Shown here piece by piece: positions 1 through 7,929 of a stretch of DNA of 64,000 nucleotides. The notes beneath the pieces are model-generated. The model was not told the DNA's origin and searched no databases. It worked only from the letters and a program-made list of their open reading frames with translations. The stretch covers positions 1-64,000 of the forward strand of contig DASSUI010000056.1 of the NCBI GenBank assembly GCA_035707105.1, in the 5' to 3' direction. The position numbers were made by a program, and so were the translations under genes. Numbering within the stretch: position 1 is the first letter of the stretch; every line of letters begins with the position of its first letter. This stretch comes from JACDAN01 sp035707105. Lineage in GTDB: Bacteria > Actinomycetota > Thermoleophilia > Gaiellales > Gaiellaceae.

Positions 1-1413
1 CGCCTGCACGGGCGTCTCCAGCTCGCTGCGGCGCACGAGGACGAGTGCGACGACGATGCCGATCGCCGCCACGACGCCGCCCCAGATGAACGCCGCCTCG
101 AAGCCGTCGGTCAGCGCCTTCGGCGCCGCCGTGCCGGCGGCAAGCTCGTCGCTCGTCCTCGAGGTCGCGATCGCCGAGAGCGCCGCGATGCCGAGAGCGC
201 CGCCGATCTGCTGCGACGTATTGAAGAGCCCGGACGCGAGGCCGGCCTCCGAGTGGCGGACGCCCGCCAGCGCCGCGATCGAGATCGGCACGAACGAGAA
301 GCCGAGCCCCGCTGCGATCACGAGGAAGCCGGGCAGCAGGTCGCCGAGGTACGACCCGTCGACGGACACCTGCGTGAAGTACAGGAGGCCGGTGGTGAGG
401 AACGTCATCCCGAGCGCGATCACCGGCTTCACGCCTACGCGGTTGACCAGTTGGGCCGCGACGCCCGACCAGACGATCGCCGTGCCCGCCACGGCCAGGT
501 AGGCGACGCCCGTCTTCATCGGCGAGTAGCCGAGCACCTGCTGCATGTACAGCGTCAGCATCAGGAACATCGAGAACGTCACCGTCCCGAGGATCAGGCC
601 GGCGATGTTGGCGGCGGTGAGCGTCTTCACGCGGAAGATCGAGAACGGCACCAGCGGCTCCTTCGCCCGCAGCTCCCAGCCGACGAAGCCCGCCAGCAGG
701 ACGCCCGCGGCCGAGAACAGTCCGACCGTCTCCGCCGAGCCCCAGCCGAGGTCGTTCGCCTGGGTGATGGCGTAAACGAGCGTGATCAGCCCGCCGGTGA
801 CGAGCACGGCGCCGACGGCGTCGAAGCTCTTCACGTGCACGTCGCGGCTCTCCGTGAGGAGGAACGGCGCCAACACGAGCGCGGTCAGCCCGACGGGGAC
901 GTTGATATAGAAGATCCACTCCCAGCTCAGGAGGTCGGTGAGCACGCCGCCGAGCAGGACGCCGGCGACGGCGCCGAACGCGCCGACCGCGCCCCAAACG
1001 CCGAGGGCGGCGTTCCGCTCCCGGCCTTCCGTGAAGGTCGTGGTCAGGATCGAGAGCGCGGCCGGCGTAATGATCGCGGCGCCGAGGCCCTGGAGCGCCC
1101 GGGCGACGATCAGCGCGTCGTCGCTCCACGCGAACCCGGAGAGCAGCGAGGCCGCGCTGAACACGACCGTGCCGACGATGAACATCCGGCGGCGACCGAG
1201 CAGGTCAGCGGCCCTTCCGCCCAGAAGGAGCAGGCCTCCGAACAGCAGCGCGTAGGCGCTGATGACCCACTGGAGGTTCTCCTGCGAGAAGCCGAGATCC
1301 GTCTGGATCGACGGCAGCGCCACGTTCACGATCGCGATGTCGAGCACGACCATGAACTGCACGGCGGCCAGCAGGGCGAGTGCCAGCCATTTGCGTTGAG
1401 TCTTGGCGACCAT
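1..1413 (-). CDS. DHA2-family MFS drug efflux transporter (C-terminus beyond window)
   Basis: This is a multidrug-type proton antiporter of the inner membrane, of the 14-helix DHA2 (EmrB/QacA) family. Reading from ATG at 1413, the N-terminus runs MVAKTQRKWLALALL and then the first helix with the DHA2 signature VVLDIAIVNVALPSI. It is followed by the loop motif LGGRAADLLGRRR (MFS motif A) and a GAVGAFGAVAGVLLGG antiporter-type helix. The frame stays open to base 1, so 471 codons are present and the last helices lie outside the window. A purine-rich RBS (GGAAGGGA) precedes the ATG. It is divergent from the HxlR gene at 1524, so that regulator is the likely controller. The family is certain; the substrate is unknown. 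Confidence 0.9.
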   Translation of the reverse strand, partial: MVAKTQRKWLALALLAAVQFMVVLDIAIVNVALPSIQTDLGFSQENLQWVISAYALLFGGLLLLGGRAADLLGRRRMFIVGTVVFSAASLLSGFAWSDDALIVARALQGLGAAIITPAALSILTTTFTEGRERNAALGVWGAVGAFGAVAGVLLGGVLTDLLSWEWIFYINVPVGLTALVLAPFLLTESRDVHVKSFDAVGAVLVTGGLITLVYAITQANDLGWGSAETVGLFSAAGVLLAGFVGWELRAKEPLVPFSIFRVKTLTAANIAGLILGTVTFSMFLMLTLYMQQVLGYSPMKTGVAYLAVAGTAIVWSGVAAQLVNRVGVKPVIALGMTFLTTGLLYFTQVSVDGSYLGDLLPGFLVIAAGLGFSFVPISIAALAGVRHSEAGLASGLFNTSQQIGGALGIAALSAIATSRTSDELAAGTAAPKALTDGFEAAFIWGGVVAAIGIVVALVLVRRSELETPVQA

Positions 1414-1444
1414 GGGGGTCCCTTCCGTCGTTTCCTGCATTGAG

Positions 1445-1501
1445 CTTGCGAAACTACAGGATTAACTTTCGTTTCGCAAGTGCTTTCTTCCGAAACGCAA
1501 G
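1445..1501. promoter_or_regulatory. Inverted-repeat operator between MFS and HxlR genes
   Basis: CTTGCGAAAC at 1445-1454 is the exact reverse complement of GTTTCGCAAG at 1471-1480. A third related half-site, GAAACGCAAG, lies at 1492-1501. The array lies in the 110-bp divergent gap and abuts the -10 of the HxlR gene. It is therefore a good candidate binding site for the HxlR protein itself. Binding is inferred, not shown. Confidence 0.6.
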
Positions 1502-1510
1502 CGAGGGCGC

Positions 1511-1516
1511 TATACT
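1511..1516 (+). promoter_or_regulatory. -10 hexamer TATACT, probable leaderless start of HxlR gene
   Basis: TATACT matches the sigma-70 consensus at 5 of 6 positions and ends 7 bases before the ATG at 1524. Transcription would begin at or next to the start codon. No Shine-Dalgarno sequence is present. A weak -35 (TTCCGA, 1488-1493) lies 17 bases upstream. Confidence 0.5.
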
Positions 1517-1523
1517 TCCCGCC

Positions 1524-2198
1524 ATGGCGAAGCACTACGGCCAGTACTGCCCGGTCGCCCACGCGCTGGAGCTGGTGGGCGAGCGATGGGCGCTGTTGGT
1601 GGTGCGCGAGCTCCTGCACGGGCCAAAGAGGTACACCGACCTCGCGGCGGCCCTCCCCGGGATCGGGACGAACATCCTGGCGAACCGGCTCCGCGACCTC
1701 GAGGGAGCCGGCGTGATCCAGAAGCGGAGACTTCCGCCGCCCGCGGCGGCCAGCGTCTACGAGCTGACGCTGTACGGGGAGGAGCTACGCGAGCCGCTGT
1801 ACGCGCTCGGCCGCTGGGGCGCGAGATCGCTCGGCCCGCCGACGACGGAGGACCACCTGGCTCCCGGCTGGCTCGTGAACGCCGTCCGCGCCACGTGCAC
1901 GGGCGGGTGCATTCCGGACAAGGTCTTCGAGATCCGGGTCGACGACCACGCGGTCACCGCCCGGTTCGAGGACGACGAGCTCCTCGTGGAGGCCGCCTCC
2001 TCGCCCGACGCCGACGTGTCGATCGAGACCGACCCGGCCACGCTCTTCCAGATCGCCTCGGGCGAGGTGCCGATCCGCAAGGCGATCGAGTCGAAGGCGA
2101 TCAGGGTGTCCGGGAGCCGCACGGACGCCGAGCGCTTCCTCTCGCTGTTCAGCTTCGACCAGCGCGGCAGCCAGTCACGCTTGGTCGAGCACGTCTGA
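1524..2198 (+). CDS. HxlR-family winged-helix regulator with C-terminal sterol-carrier-like domain
   Basis: This is a predicted DNA-binding regulator of 224 residues. The first ~95 residues are a classic HxlR winged helix: CPVAHALELVGERWALLVV, then GTNILANRLRDLE as recognition helix and a wing ending in YELT. Residues ~125-215 resemble the SCP2-like domain often attached to actinobacterial HxlR proteins (FEIRVDDH, ATLFQIASGE). The ATG at 1524 is chosen because it begins the conserved region and has a -10 just upstream; in-frame upstream codons would run through the operator. It faces the MFS exporter gene across a repeat-containing gap, so local control of efflux is likely. The ligand is unknown. 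Its 3' end overlaps the convergent HAD gene by 24 bases. Confidence 0.85.
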   Translation: MAKHYGQYCPVAHALELVGERWALLVVRELLHGPKRYTDLAAALPGIGTNILANRLRDLEGAGVIQKRRLPPPAAASVYELTLYGEELREPLYALGRWGARSLGPPTTEDHLAPGWLVNAVRATCTGGCIPDKVFEIRVDDHAVTARFEDDELLVEAASSPDADVSIETDPATLFQIASGEVPIRKAIESKAIRVSGSRTDAERFLSLFSFDQRGSQSRLVEHV

Positions 2199-2828
2199 CA
2201 GGCGCTCGACGTAGGCACCGTCCCAGCGCTCGCCCTCCTCGGTGAGCGGCTCGCCGGGAACACGGAGCTGCAGCGCAGTCATCCCCGCCCGCTCGGCGCC
2301 CGGCAGCTCGTCGTTCGCGCCGTCGCCGACGAAGAGGCAGTCGCCAGCAGTCACGCCCAGCTCCTCGCAGGCGACCTCGTAGATCCGCCGGTGCGGCTTG
2401 CTGACACCGACCGAGCAGGAGAAGACGGCCGAGTCGAAGAGCCCGCCGAACGGCGTCTGCTCCCAGACCTCCGGCACCTCCGCGGTACATGCGCTGATCA
2501 TCCCGAGCAGGTGGCCGCGCCGGCGGAGCTCTGCGAGGGTCGGGATCGCCTCGGGTCGCGGCACCAGGTGCTCGAGCGTCCACTCGCGCCGGATCACCAC
2601 CGCCGCCGCGACGTCGCCTTCGGAGCCGAGCTCCTCGGCGAGCGAGCGGAGATGGGGCTCCATCGGGCCGACCTCGCGGTCGCGCCGGCCGCGCAGCCAG
2701 AGCTCCCGGAAGCGGTCCGGCTCTGAGCCGAAATGCGCGGCCAGGTCGTCGTACATCCGCTTCGCGCCTTCGACCGGCCACGGGACGAGCGTCTGCCAGA
2801 GATCGAAGATGACGGCGCGGTACCGCAC
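2175..2828 (-). CDS. HAD-superfamily hydrolase
   Basis: This 217-residue protein is a haloacid-dehalogenase-type phosphohydrolase. Motif I is AVIFDLWQTLV, with the nucleophile Asp in FDLWQT. Motif II is the Ser of MISACTAE, motif III the Lys of SVGVSKPHRRIY, and motif IV is FVGDGANDELPGA. A helical cap of ~70 residues sits between motifs I and II (subfamily I). The GTG at 2828 shares one base with the TAG of the upstream decarboxylase gene, so the two are co-translated. The substrate cannot be told from sequence. A phosphatase acting near amine or sugar metabolism would fit, but this is a guess. Confidence 0.85.
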   Translation of the reverse strand: MRYRAVIFDLWQTLVPWPVEGAKRMYDDLAAHFGSEPDRFRELWLRGRRDREVGPMEPHLRSLAEELGSEGDVAAAVVIRREWTLEHLVPRPEAIPTLAELRRRGHLLGMISACTAEVPEVWEQTPFGGLFDSAVFSCSVGVSKPHRRIYEVACEELGVTAGDCLFVGDGANDELPGAERAGMTALQLRVPGEPLTEEGERWDGAYVERLSDVLDQA

Positions 2829-4126
2829 TACGCGGCCTCGCGGCGGAGTACGTCCCACGCCAGCCGGACGTCGTCCTCGGTCGTCCGGGCGTTCCCGATC
2901 GCGAGGCGCAGCACGTAGCGGCCGTCCAGCCGCGTGTGCGAGATGAAGATCTCGCCCGACCCGTTGACCCGCTCGAGGATCGCCTCGTTCTCTTCGTCGC
3001 TCCCCTCGCGCCGAAAGCAGACGAGCGAGAAGTGGCGCGGCGCACACACCTCCCAGCCCGGCTCGTCCTCGACCCATCGTTGGAACGCCTCGGCCAGGCG
3101 CACGTGCTCGCGGATCATCGCCTGGAGCCCCTCGCGTCCGAAGGTGCGCAGGACGGCCCAGAGCTTGAGCGCCCGGAACCGGCGCCCGAGAGGCACGGAG
3201 ACCTCGTTGAGGCTGACGACGTCCTCGGAGACCCGCAGGTACTCGGGGACGAGGCTGAAGGCGCGGCGGAAGTCCTCGACGCGCCGGGTCCAGAGCGCGG
3301 AACAGTCCATCGGCGTGGCGAGCCACTTATGCGGGTTGACGACGACCGAGTCGGCCCGCTCCCACCCGGCGAGCAGCGGCCGCAGCTCCGGGCAGACGGC
3401 CGCGGCGCCCGCGTAGGCGGCGTCGACGTGAAGCCACCCCCCGGCGGACTCGCAGGCCGCGGCAACCTCGGGGACCGGGTCGACGGACGCGGTCGACGTC
3501 GTGCCGACGGTCGCGACGACCGCGCAGGCGTTGTCCAGCTCGAGGAGCTCGGGGCGCAGCCGGTACTTCGCGTCGACCGGAACCTTCCGCAGCTCGAGCT
3601 CGAGGATCCGGCACGCCTTGTCCACGGACGAGTGCACGTGCTCGGATGCGAGCACGACGCGCCTGCCGGGCGCCGCCGACCTCGCGGCGGCGAGCGCGGT
3701 CAGCGTGCCCACGGACGCAGTGTCCTCGATGTGTCCGTGGAATCCCTTGGGCAGCCCGAGCAGCTGCCGCAGCCAGTCCAGCGTCAACTCCTCGAGCTCC
3801 TGCAGCACCGGCGAGGCGCGCCAGAGGATGCCGACCTGGTTCAGTGTCGCGATCAGGAGCTCGGCCAGGATCCCCGGCTCGGCGCCGGTGTTCGCGAAGT
3901 ACGCGAAGTACCGCGGGCTCTGCCAGTGCGTCACGCCCGGCATGAGGACGTCGTCGAGGTCCCGCAGGACCGCGGAGAACGCCTCGCCCTGCTCCGGGGG
4001 CGCGTCCGGCAGGTGCGACCGGATCTCCCCGGGCTCGACCCGCGCGAGCACGGGGAAGTCGCGGAGCCGCTCGAGGTAGCCGGCTGCCCAGTCGAGCGCC
4101 GCCGCGCCGTCCGACCGGAAGCTCAC
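2828..4126 (-). CDS. Group II PLP-dependent amino-acid decarboxylase
   Basis: This cytosolic enzyme of 432 residues belongs to the fold-type I group II decarboxylases (aromatic-L-amino-acid, tyrosine, glutamate or diaminobutyrate type). The PLP-binding lysine is K267 in NPHKWLATP. The cofactor-pairing Asp is D235 in LHVDAAYAG, and a stacking His sits in SEHVHSSVDKA. These residues indicate an active enzyme. The aromatic-type spacing and HWQSPRYFAYF near residue 70 favour an aromatic-amino-acid decarboxylase, but the substrate is not proven. GTG at 4126 overlaps the TGA of polX (GTGA), so the start is well supported. It is slightly shorter than animal DDC because the extreme N-terminus is reduced. 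Confidence 0.85.
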   Translation of the reverse strand: MSFRSDGAAALDWAAGYLERLRDFPVLARVEPGEIRSHLPDAPPEQGEAFSAVLRDLDDVLMPGVTHWQSPRYFAYFANTGAEPGILAELLIATLNQVGILWRASPVLQELEELTLDWLRQLLGLPKGFHGHIEDTASVGTLTALAAARSAAPGRRVVLASEHVHSSVDKACRILELELRKVPVDAKYRLRPELLELDNACAVVATVGTTSTASVDPVPEVAAACESAGGWLHVDAAYAGAAAVCPELRPLLAGWERADSVVVNPHKWLATPMDCSALWTRRVEDFRRAFSLVPEYLRVSEDVVSLNEVSVPLGRRFRALKLWAVLRTFGREGLQAMIREHVRLAEAFQRWVEDEPGWEVCAPRHFSLVCFRREGSDEENEAILERVNGSGEIFISHTRLDGRYVLRLAIGNARTTEDDVRLAWDVLRREAA

Positions 4127-5826
4127 CGACGAAGGAGCTTCTCGATCTCGCGCCACGGCCGGGTGTTGAGGACCTGTTCCTTCGTCAGCCACGCACGGCG
4201 CGCTTGGGCGATCCCGAGCTCCGCGTACGCGAGCGCGCCGACCTCGTGGCTGTCGGTGTTCACGACTAGGCGGACGCCCGCTTCGGCGGCCGCCCGTGCG
4301 TGGACGTCGCGGAGGTCGAGCCGATCCGGCTGGCCGTTGACCTCGACGAACGTCCCGGTCGCGACGGCCTTCTCGAACACCTTGTCCAGGGCGATGTCCG
4401 CGCCGTCCCGCCGGTTCAGCTTCCGCGCCGTCATGTGGCCGATGCAGTCGACGTGCGGGTTCTCCATCGCGGCCAGCAGGCGCTCGGTCGGTTGCTTGTC
4501 GAACGCGGAGTGGAGCGACGCGACGACCCAGTCGCACTCGGCGAGCTCCTCGTCCGGGAGGTCGACGGAGCCGTCGGCGCGGATGCTCACCTCGACGCCG
4601 CGCAGGACACGGAAACGGTCGAGCCGGCCGTTCAGCGTCGCGATGTCCTCCCACTGGGCGTGCAGCCGGCCGTCCCGGAGGTAGTGCGCATGGTCGGTCA
4701 CGGCGACGTAGGCGTAGCCGCGTCCTCGGGCCGCGTCGACCATCTCCTCGAGCGTGTTCTTGCCGTCGTTCGACCAGGTCGTGTGCATGTGCAGGTCGCC
4801 GCGGAGGTCGGAGAGCTCGACCAGCTCCGGCAGCGCGCCGTTCCGCGCGGCGGCCAGCTCGCCGACGCCCTCGCGCAGCTCTGGCGGGATCCAGCGGTAG
4901 CCGAGCCGCTCGTAGAGCTCTTGCTCGGTCCGAGCGGTGAAGACCTCGCCGCTCTCCACGTCCTTGACGCCGTACTCGGAGACCGACAGGCCGCGCCGCA
5001 CCGCCTCCTCGCGCAGCTCCACGTTGTGGCGCTTCGAGCCGGTGAAGTGCTGGAGGAGGTTTCCGTACGAGTCCGGCGGCACGACGCGAAGGTCGAAGAC
5101 GAGCCCGTCGTGCGAGACGACGGTCGCCTTCGTCTTCCCGTGCGCCTTGATCTCGGCGACCCAGCGCAGCTTCGTGAAGTACTCCGTCAGCGCCGCCGGG
5201 TCGGAGGCGGTGGCGATGATGTCGATGTCCTTCACCGTCTCCGTGCGGCGGCGGACCGAGCCGGCCTCGGAGACGTCGTTGCTGGCCGCGTGCTCGCGGA
5301 GGACCTCCACGACCGCCTGCACGGCGGGCAGTGCCTTGGCGAGGAGCGTCCGGCGCTCGCGCGGCTTCTCGGCGAGGGCCCGGAGGATCCGCTCCTCCGT
5401 CTTCGCGCCGAGGCCGGGCAGCGAGCGCAGCTGCTCCGCCTCGGCCGCCTTCCGCAGGTCCGCCATCGTCGTGATCCCGAGCTCCTGCCAGATCCGCCGG
5501 GCGGTCTTCGGCCCGAGCGCCGGCAAGCGCAGGAACTCGGCGACGCCGGCCGGGATCCGCGCCTTGCGCTTCGTCAGCGCCTCGATCTCGCCGGTCTCGA
5601 CGATCTGGACGATCTTCGACTCGATCGTCTTGCCGATCCCGGGCAGGTCCTTCGCCTGCCCCTCGAGCGCGAGTTCCGCGATCGGGCCGGCGGCCGACCG
5701 GATCTGGTCCGCGGCGCGCCGGTACGCCAGCACCCGGAACTGCTGCTCGCCCTCGAGCTCGAGCAGGTCGGCGAGGAGGTCGAACTGCTCGGCCACCTGC
5801 GCGTTCCGGGGCAGCGTCGTCGCCAC
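4123..5826 (-). CDS. polX: DNA polymerase/3'-5' exonuclease PolX
   Basis: This 567-residue family-X repair polymerase has a fused PHP exonuclease domain. The N-terminal half has two helix-hairpin-helix elements (KDLPGIGKTI, RLPALGPKTA, SLPGLGAKTE) and the nucleotidyltransferase site GSVRRRTETVKDIDI, where the Asp pair binds metal. The C-terminal third is PHP: DLHMHTTWSND, VAVTDHAHY, and a distal His in VNTDSHEVGA. The bacterial PolX role is gap filling in base excision repair. GTG at 5826 gives the normal N-terminus; a TATGAT hexamer ends 6 bases before it. It heads a three-gene unit with the decarboxylase and HAD genes and diverges from the GT2 gene across only 17 bases. Confidence 0.92.
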   Translation of the reverse strand: MATTLPRNAQVAEQFDLLADLLELEGEQQFRVLAYRRAADQIRSAAGPIAELALEGQAKDLPGIGKTIESKIVQIVETGEIEALTKRKARIPAGVAEFLRLPALGPKTARRIWQELGITTMADLRKAAEAEQLRSLPGLGAKTEERILRALAEKPRERRTLLAKALPAVQAVVEVLREHAASNDVSEAGSVRRRTETVKDIDIIATASDPAALTEYFTKLRWVAEIKAHGKTKATVVSHDGLVFDLRVVPPDSYGNLLQHFTGSKRHNVELREEAVRRGLSVSEYGVKDVESGEVFTARTEQELYERLGYRWIPPELREGVGELAAARNGALPELVELSDLRGDLHMHTTWSNDGKNTLEEMVDAARGRGYAYVAVTDHAHYLRDGRLHAQWEDIATLNGRLDRFRVLRGVEVSIRADGSVDLPDEELAECDWVVASLHSAFDKQPTERLLAAMENPHVDCIGHMTARKLNRRDGADIALDKVFEKAVATGTFVEVNGQPDRLDLRDVHARAAAEAGVRLVVNTDSHEVGALAYAELGIAQARRAWLTKEQVLNTRPWREIEKLLRR

Positions 5827-5843
5827 GCCACGATCATAGGGAC
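5827..5843. promoter_or_regulatory. 17-bp divergent gap with overlapping -10 elements
   Basis: Minus-strand TATGAT (5838-5833) ends 6 bases before the polX GTG. On plus, GATCAT (5832-5837, 4 of 6 consensus) ends 6 bases before the GTG at 5844. Both genes could be transcribed leaderless from one shared A/T core. There is no room for ribosome-binding leaders on either side. Confidence 0.4.
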
Positions 5844-6557
5844 GTGCTGGTGGTCTGCCTGCCGACCTACAACGAGCGCGAGAACCTCGAGGCGATGGTC
5901 TCGGCACTCGGCAAGGTCCTGCCGGAGGGGGGCCGGATCCTCGTCATCGACGACAACTCCCCTGACGGGACCGGGGCGATCGCCGACCGGCTGGGCGGAG
6001 AGCTCGACTTCGTGGAGACGCTCCACCGGCCGCGCAAGGAGGGCCTCGGACCTGCGTACCTGGACGGGTTCCGGCGGGCGCTCGAGCTCGGCGCCGACCT
6101 CGTCGCGGAGATGGACTGCGACTTCTCCCACGATCCCGCCGATCTCCCCCGGCTCGTCGCTGCGGCCGGGGAGGCGGACGTGGTGCTCGGCTCACGCTAC
6201 GTCCAAGGCGGGGGCACCCGGAACTGGGGGCTCCTGCGGCGGCTGATCTCGCGCGGCGGCTCGCTCTACGCCCAGGTTCTGCTGGGGCTCGGCATCCGTG
6301 ACCTGACCGGCGGCTTCAAGGTGTACCGGCGGGCCGTGCTGGAGACAATCGACCTCGACGGGATCCACTCCAAGGGCTACGCGTTCCAGATCGAGACCAC
6401 CTACCGGGCACGCCGGGCCGGATTCCGGGTCGTCGAAGTGCCGATCGTCTTCGCCGACCGCGAGGTTGGCGGCTCGAAGATGAGCCGGTCGATCGTGCTC
6501 GAGGCGATCTGGAAGGTGCCGATGCTCCGCCTGAGTAGGCTTCGGGCCCGTGCGTGA
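5844..6557 (+). CDS. Polyprenol monophosphomannose synthase-like GT2 glycosyltransferase
   Basis: This 237-residue soluble or peripheral GT-A enzyme is of the dolichol/polyprenol-phosphate mannosyltransferase type. It has the N-terminal VVCLPTYNERENLEAMV, the VIDDNSPDGTG loop, and the metal site MDCDFSHDP, the family form of DxD. GGFKVYRR and the distal DREVGGSKMSRSIV match the acceptor-side motifs of Ppm1/DPM1. It would transfer mannose from GDP-mannose to a polyprenyl phosphate, giving a donor for envelope mannosyltransferases such as the membrane GT at 55629. It lacks the C-terminal membrane segments of larger DPM proteins. GTG 5844 is the only sensible start. The thioredoxin gene begins inside its last codons. 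Confidence 0.85.
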   Translation: MLVVCLPTYNERENLEAMVSALGKVLPEGGRILVIDDNSPDGTGAIADRLGGELDFVETLHRPRKEGLGPAYLDGFRRALELGADLVAEMDCDFSHDPADLPRLVAAAGEADVVLGSRYVQGGGTRNWGLLRRLISRGGSLYAQVLLGLGIRDLTGGFKVYRRAVLETIDLDGIHSKGYAFQIETTYRARRAGFRVVEVPIVFADREVGGSKMSRSIVLEAIWKVPMLRLSRLRARA

Positions 6558-6870
6558 GGTCACCGACGCCAGCTTCGAGGAGGACGTTCTCCAGGCCGGG
6601 CGACCGGTCGTGGTCGACTTCTGGGCGCCGTGGTGCGGGCCCTGCCACGCGCTCGAGCCGGTGCTCGAGCGGCTGGCCGACCAGGCCGGCGGCCGGGTCG
6701 AGTTCGCGAAGCTGAACGTCGACCAGAACCCCCTCACGGCCTCGAAGTACGACGTGCTGGCGCTGCCCACGGCGATCCTCTTCGCCGGGGGCGCTGCGCA
6801 GGAGACCGTCGTCGGCGCACGCGCACCCGCCCACTACGAGCGGGCGTGGGCTAGATGGCTGGCTGAGTAG
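6550..6870 (+). CDS. Thioredoxin
   Basis: This 106-residue single-domain thioredoxin has the active site WCGPC (Cys29, Cys32) preceded by PVVVDFWAP. The cis-proline loop is LALPTAILF (canonical: VxxxPT). It would act as a cytosolic disulfide reductant fed by thioredoxin reductase, which is not in this window. The GTG at 6550 lies inside the last 8 bases of the GT2 gene, so translation is coupled. The 3' end overlaps the convergent ABC permease gene by 20 bases. Pairing with a mannosyltransferase has no obvious functional logic. Confidence 0.9.
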   Translation: MREVTDASFEEDVLQAGRPVVVDFWAPWCGPCHALEPVLERLADQAGGRVEFAKLNVDQNPLTASKYDVLALPTAILFAGGAAQETVVGARAPAHYERAWARWLAE

Positions 6871-7885
6871 CGGTCTCGCCAACCGGGCGTTCCCGCTCGG
6901 CGGCGGTCGGCACCGCCTCGGTCTCTCGGTCGGCGCGGGCGCGTGGGTCGATCACCCCGTAGACGACGTCGATCACGAAGTTGACGACGATCACGACCAG
7001 CGTCGTGTAGATCGTGATCCCGAGCAGGACGGGAAAATCGCGCCGCGCGAGGCTCGTCGCGAAGAGCCGGCCGAGGCCGGGCAGCCCGTAGGCCGTCTCC
7101 ACGAAGAGCGTCGAGCTGAGCGAGAGGGCGATGTCCATCCCGAGCATGGTTACGACGGGGAGCATGGCGTTGCGCAGGACGTGCGAGCGAATCACCAGCC
7201 ACTCGGGCGCCCCCTTCGCGCGGGCGGTGCGGACGTAGTCCTCGTCGAGCGTCTCCAGCGTGCTCGCGCGGATCATGCGCGTGTAGATCGCCGCGTACAT
7301 CAGCGCGAACGTGAACCACGGGAGCAGGAGGTGGTACGCCCACTGCGCGGGCCCGCCGCAGTTCGAGGCCGGGCTGAAGACCTCGCAGTAGCCGCCGGTC
7401 GGCGTCAGCCCGAGCCTGGCCCCGATGAGGTACGAGAGCATCAGCCCCATCCAGAGCGGGTGGGCGGAGACGCCGACGAGGACGAAGACGGTCGTGAGGC
7501 GGCTGAGCGCGCTGCGCGGCCGCAACGCGGCGAGCAGGCCGGTCGGAATGGCGATCAGCAGCCACAGCACCGCGCCGCCGATCACCAGGGAGAGAGTCAC
7601 CGGAGCCGCGCGGACGAGGATCTCGTTCACCTCCTGGCCGCGCATCACCCAGGAGTCTCCGAGCGACCCCTGGGTCAGGATCTTGCGCAGGAACTCGGCG
7701 TACTCCTCGTAGAGCGGCCCGTCGATCTGGACGGTCGTGCGGACGTCGACGTCCGAGCCGCCGCGTCCGAGGCTCGCCTGGTCGTCCTCGGACGGGATGA
7801 CGAAGAAGATGATGAAGGTGACGACCGTGACCGAGAGGAACATCACGACCATCCAGGCGGCGCGTCGCAGGAGGAACGAGGCCAC
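6851..7885 (-). CDS. Peptide/nickel-type ABC transporter permease (DppB-like), orphan
   Basis: This 344-residue integral membrane permease is of the DppB/OppB type. It has the N-terminal helix LLRRAAWMVVMFLSVTVVTF, the large periplasmic loop up to GSLGDSWVMRG, five further helices, and the EAA loop YVRTARAKGAPEWLVIRSHVLRNAMLPVVT that docks the ATPase. The family works as a DppB-DppC heterodimer with ATPases and a binding protein. None of these are adjacent here: the neighbours are thioredoxin and thiL. A charged C-terminal tail of ~30 residues (DRETEAVPTAAERE) is extra. The GTG at 7885 precedes the typical first helix. It is either an unlinked subunit or a remnant of a split operon; the frame is intact. 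Confidence 0.85.
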   Translation of the reverse strand: MASFLLRRAAWMVVMFLSVTVVTFIIFFVIPSEDDQASLGRGGSDVDVRTTVQIDGPLYEEYAEFLRKILTQGSLGDSWVMRGQEVNEILVRAAPVTLSLVIGGAVLWLLIAIPTGLLAALRPRSALSRLTTVFVLVGVSAHPLWMGLMLSYLIGARLGLTPTGGYCEVFSPASNCGGPAQWAYHLLLPWFTFALMYAAIYTRMIRASTLETLDEDYVRTARAKGAPEWLVIRSHVLRNAMLPVVTMLGMDIALSLSSTLFVETAYGLPGLGRLFATSLARRDFPVLLGITIYTTLVVIVVNFVIDVVYGVIDPRARADRETEAVPTAAERERPVGETATQPAI

Positions 7886-7929
7886 GGGGAACCGTTAGCA
7901 CGGTACGGGGAGCGGCGCCAGGCGGTTTT

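Noticed and set aside
7888..7901. Small palindrome ACCGTtagcACGGT before the DppB-like gene
   Set aside because: Five-base arms are expected often in this composition and no regulator gene is near.
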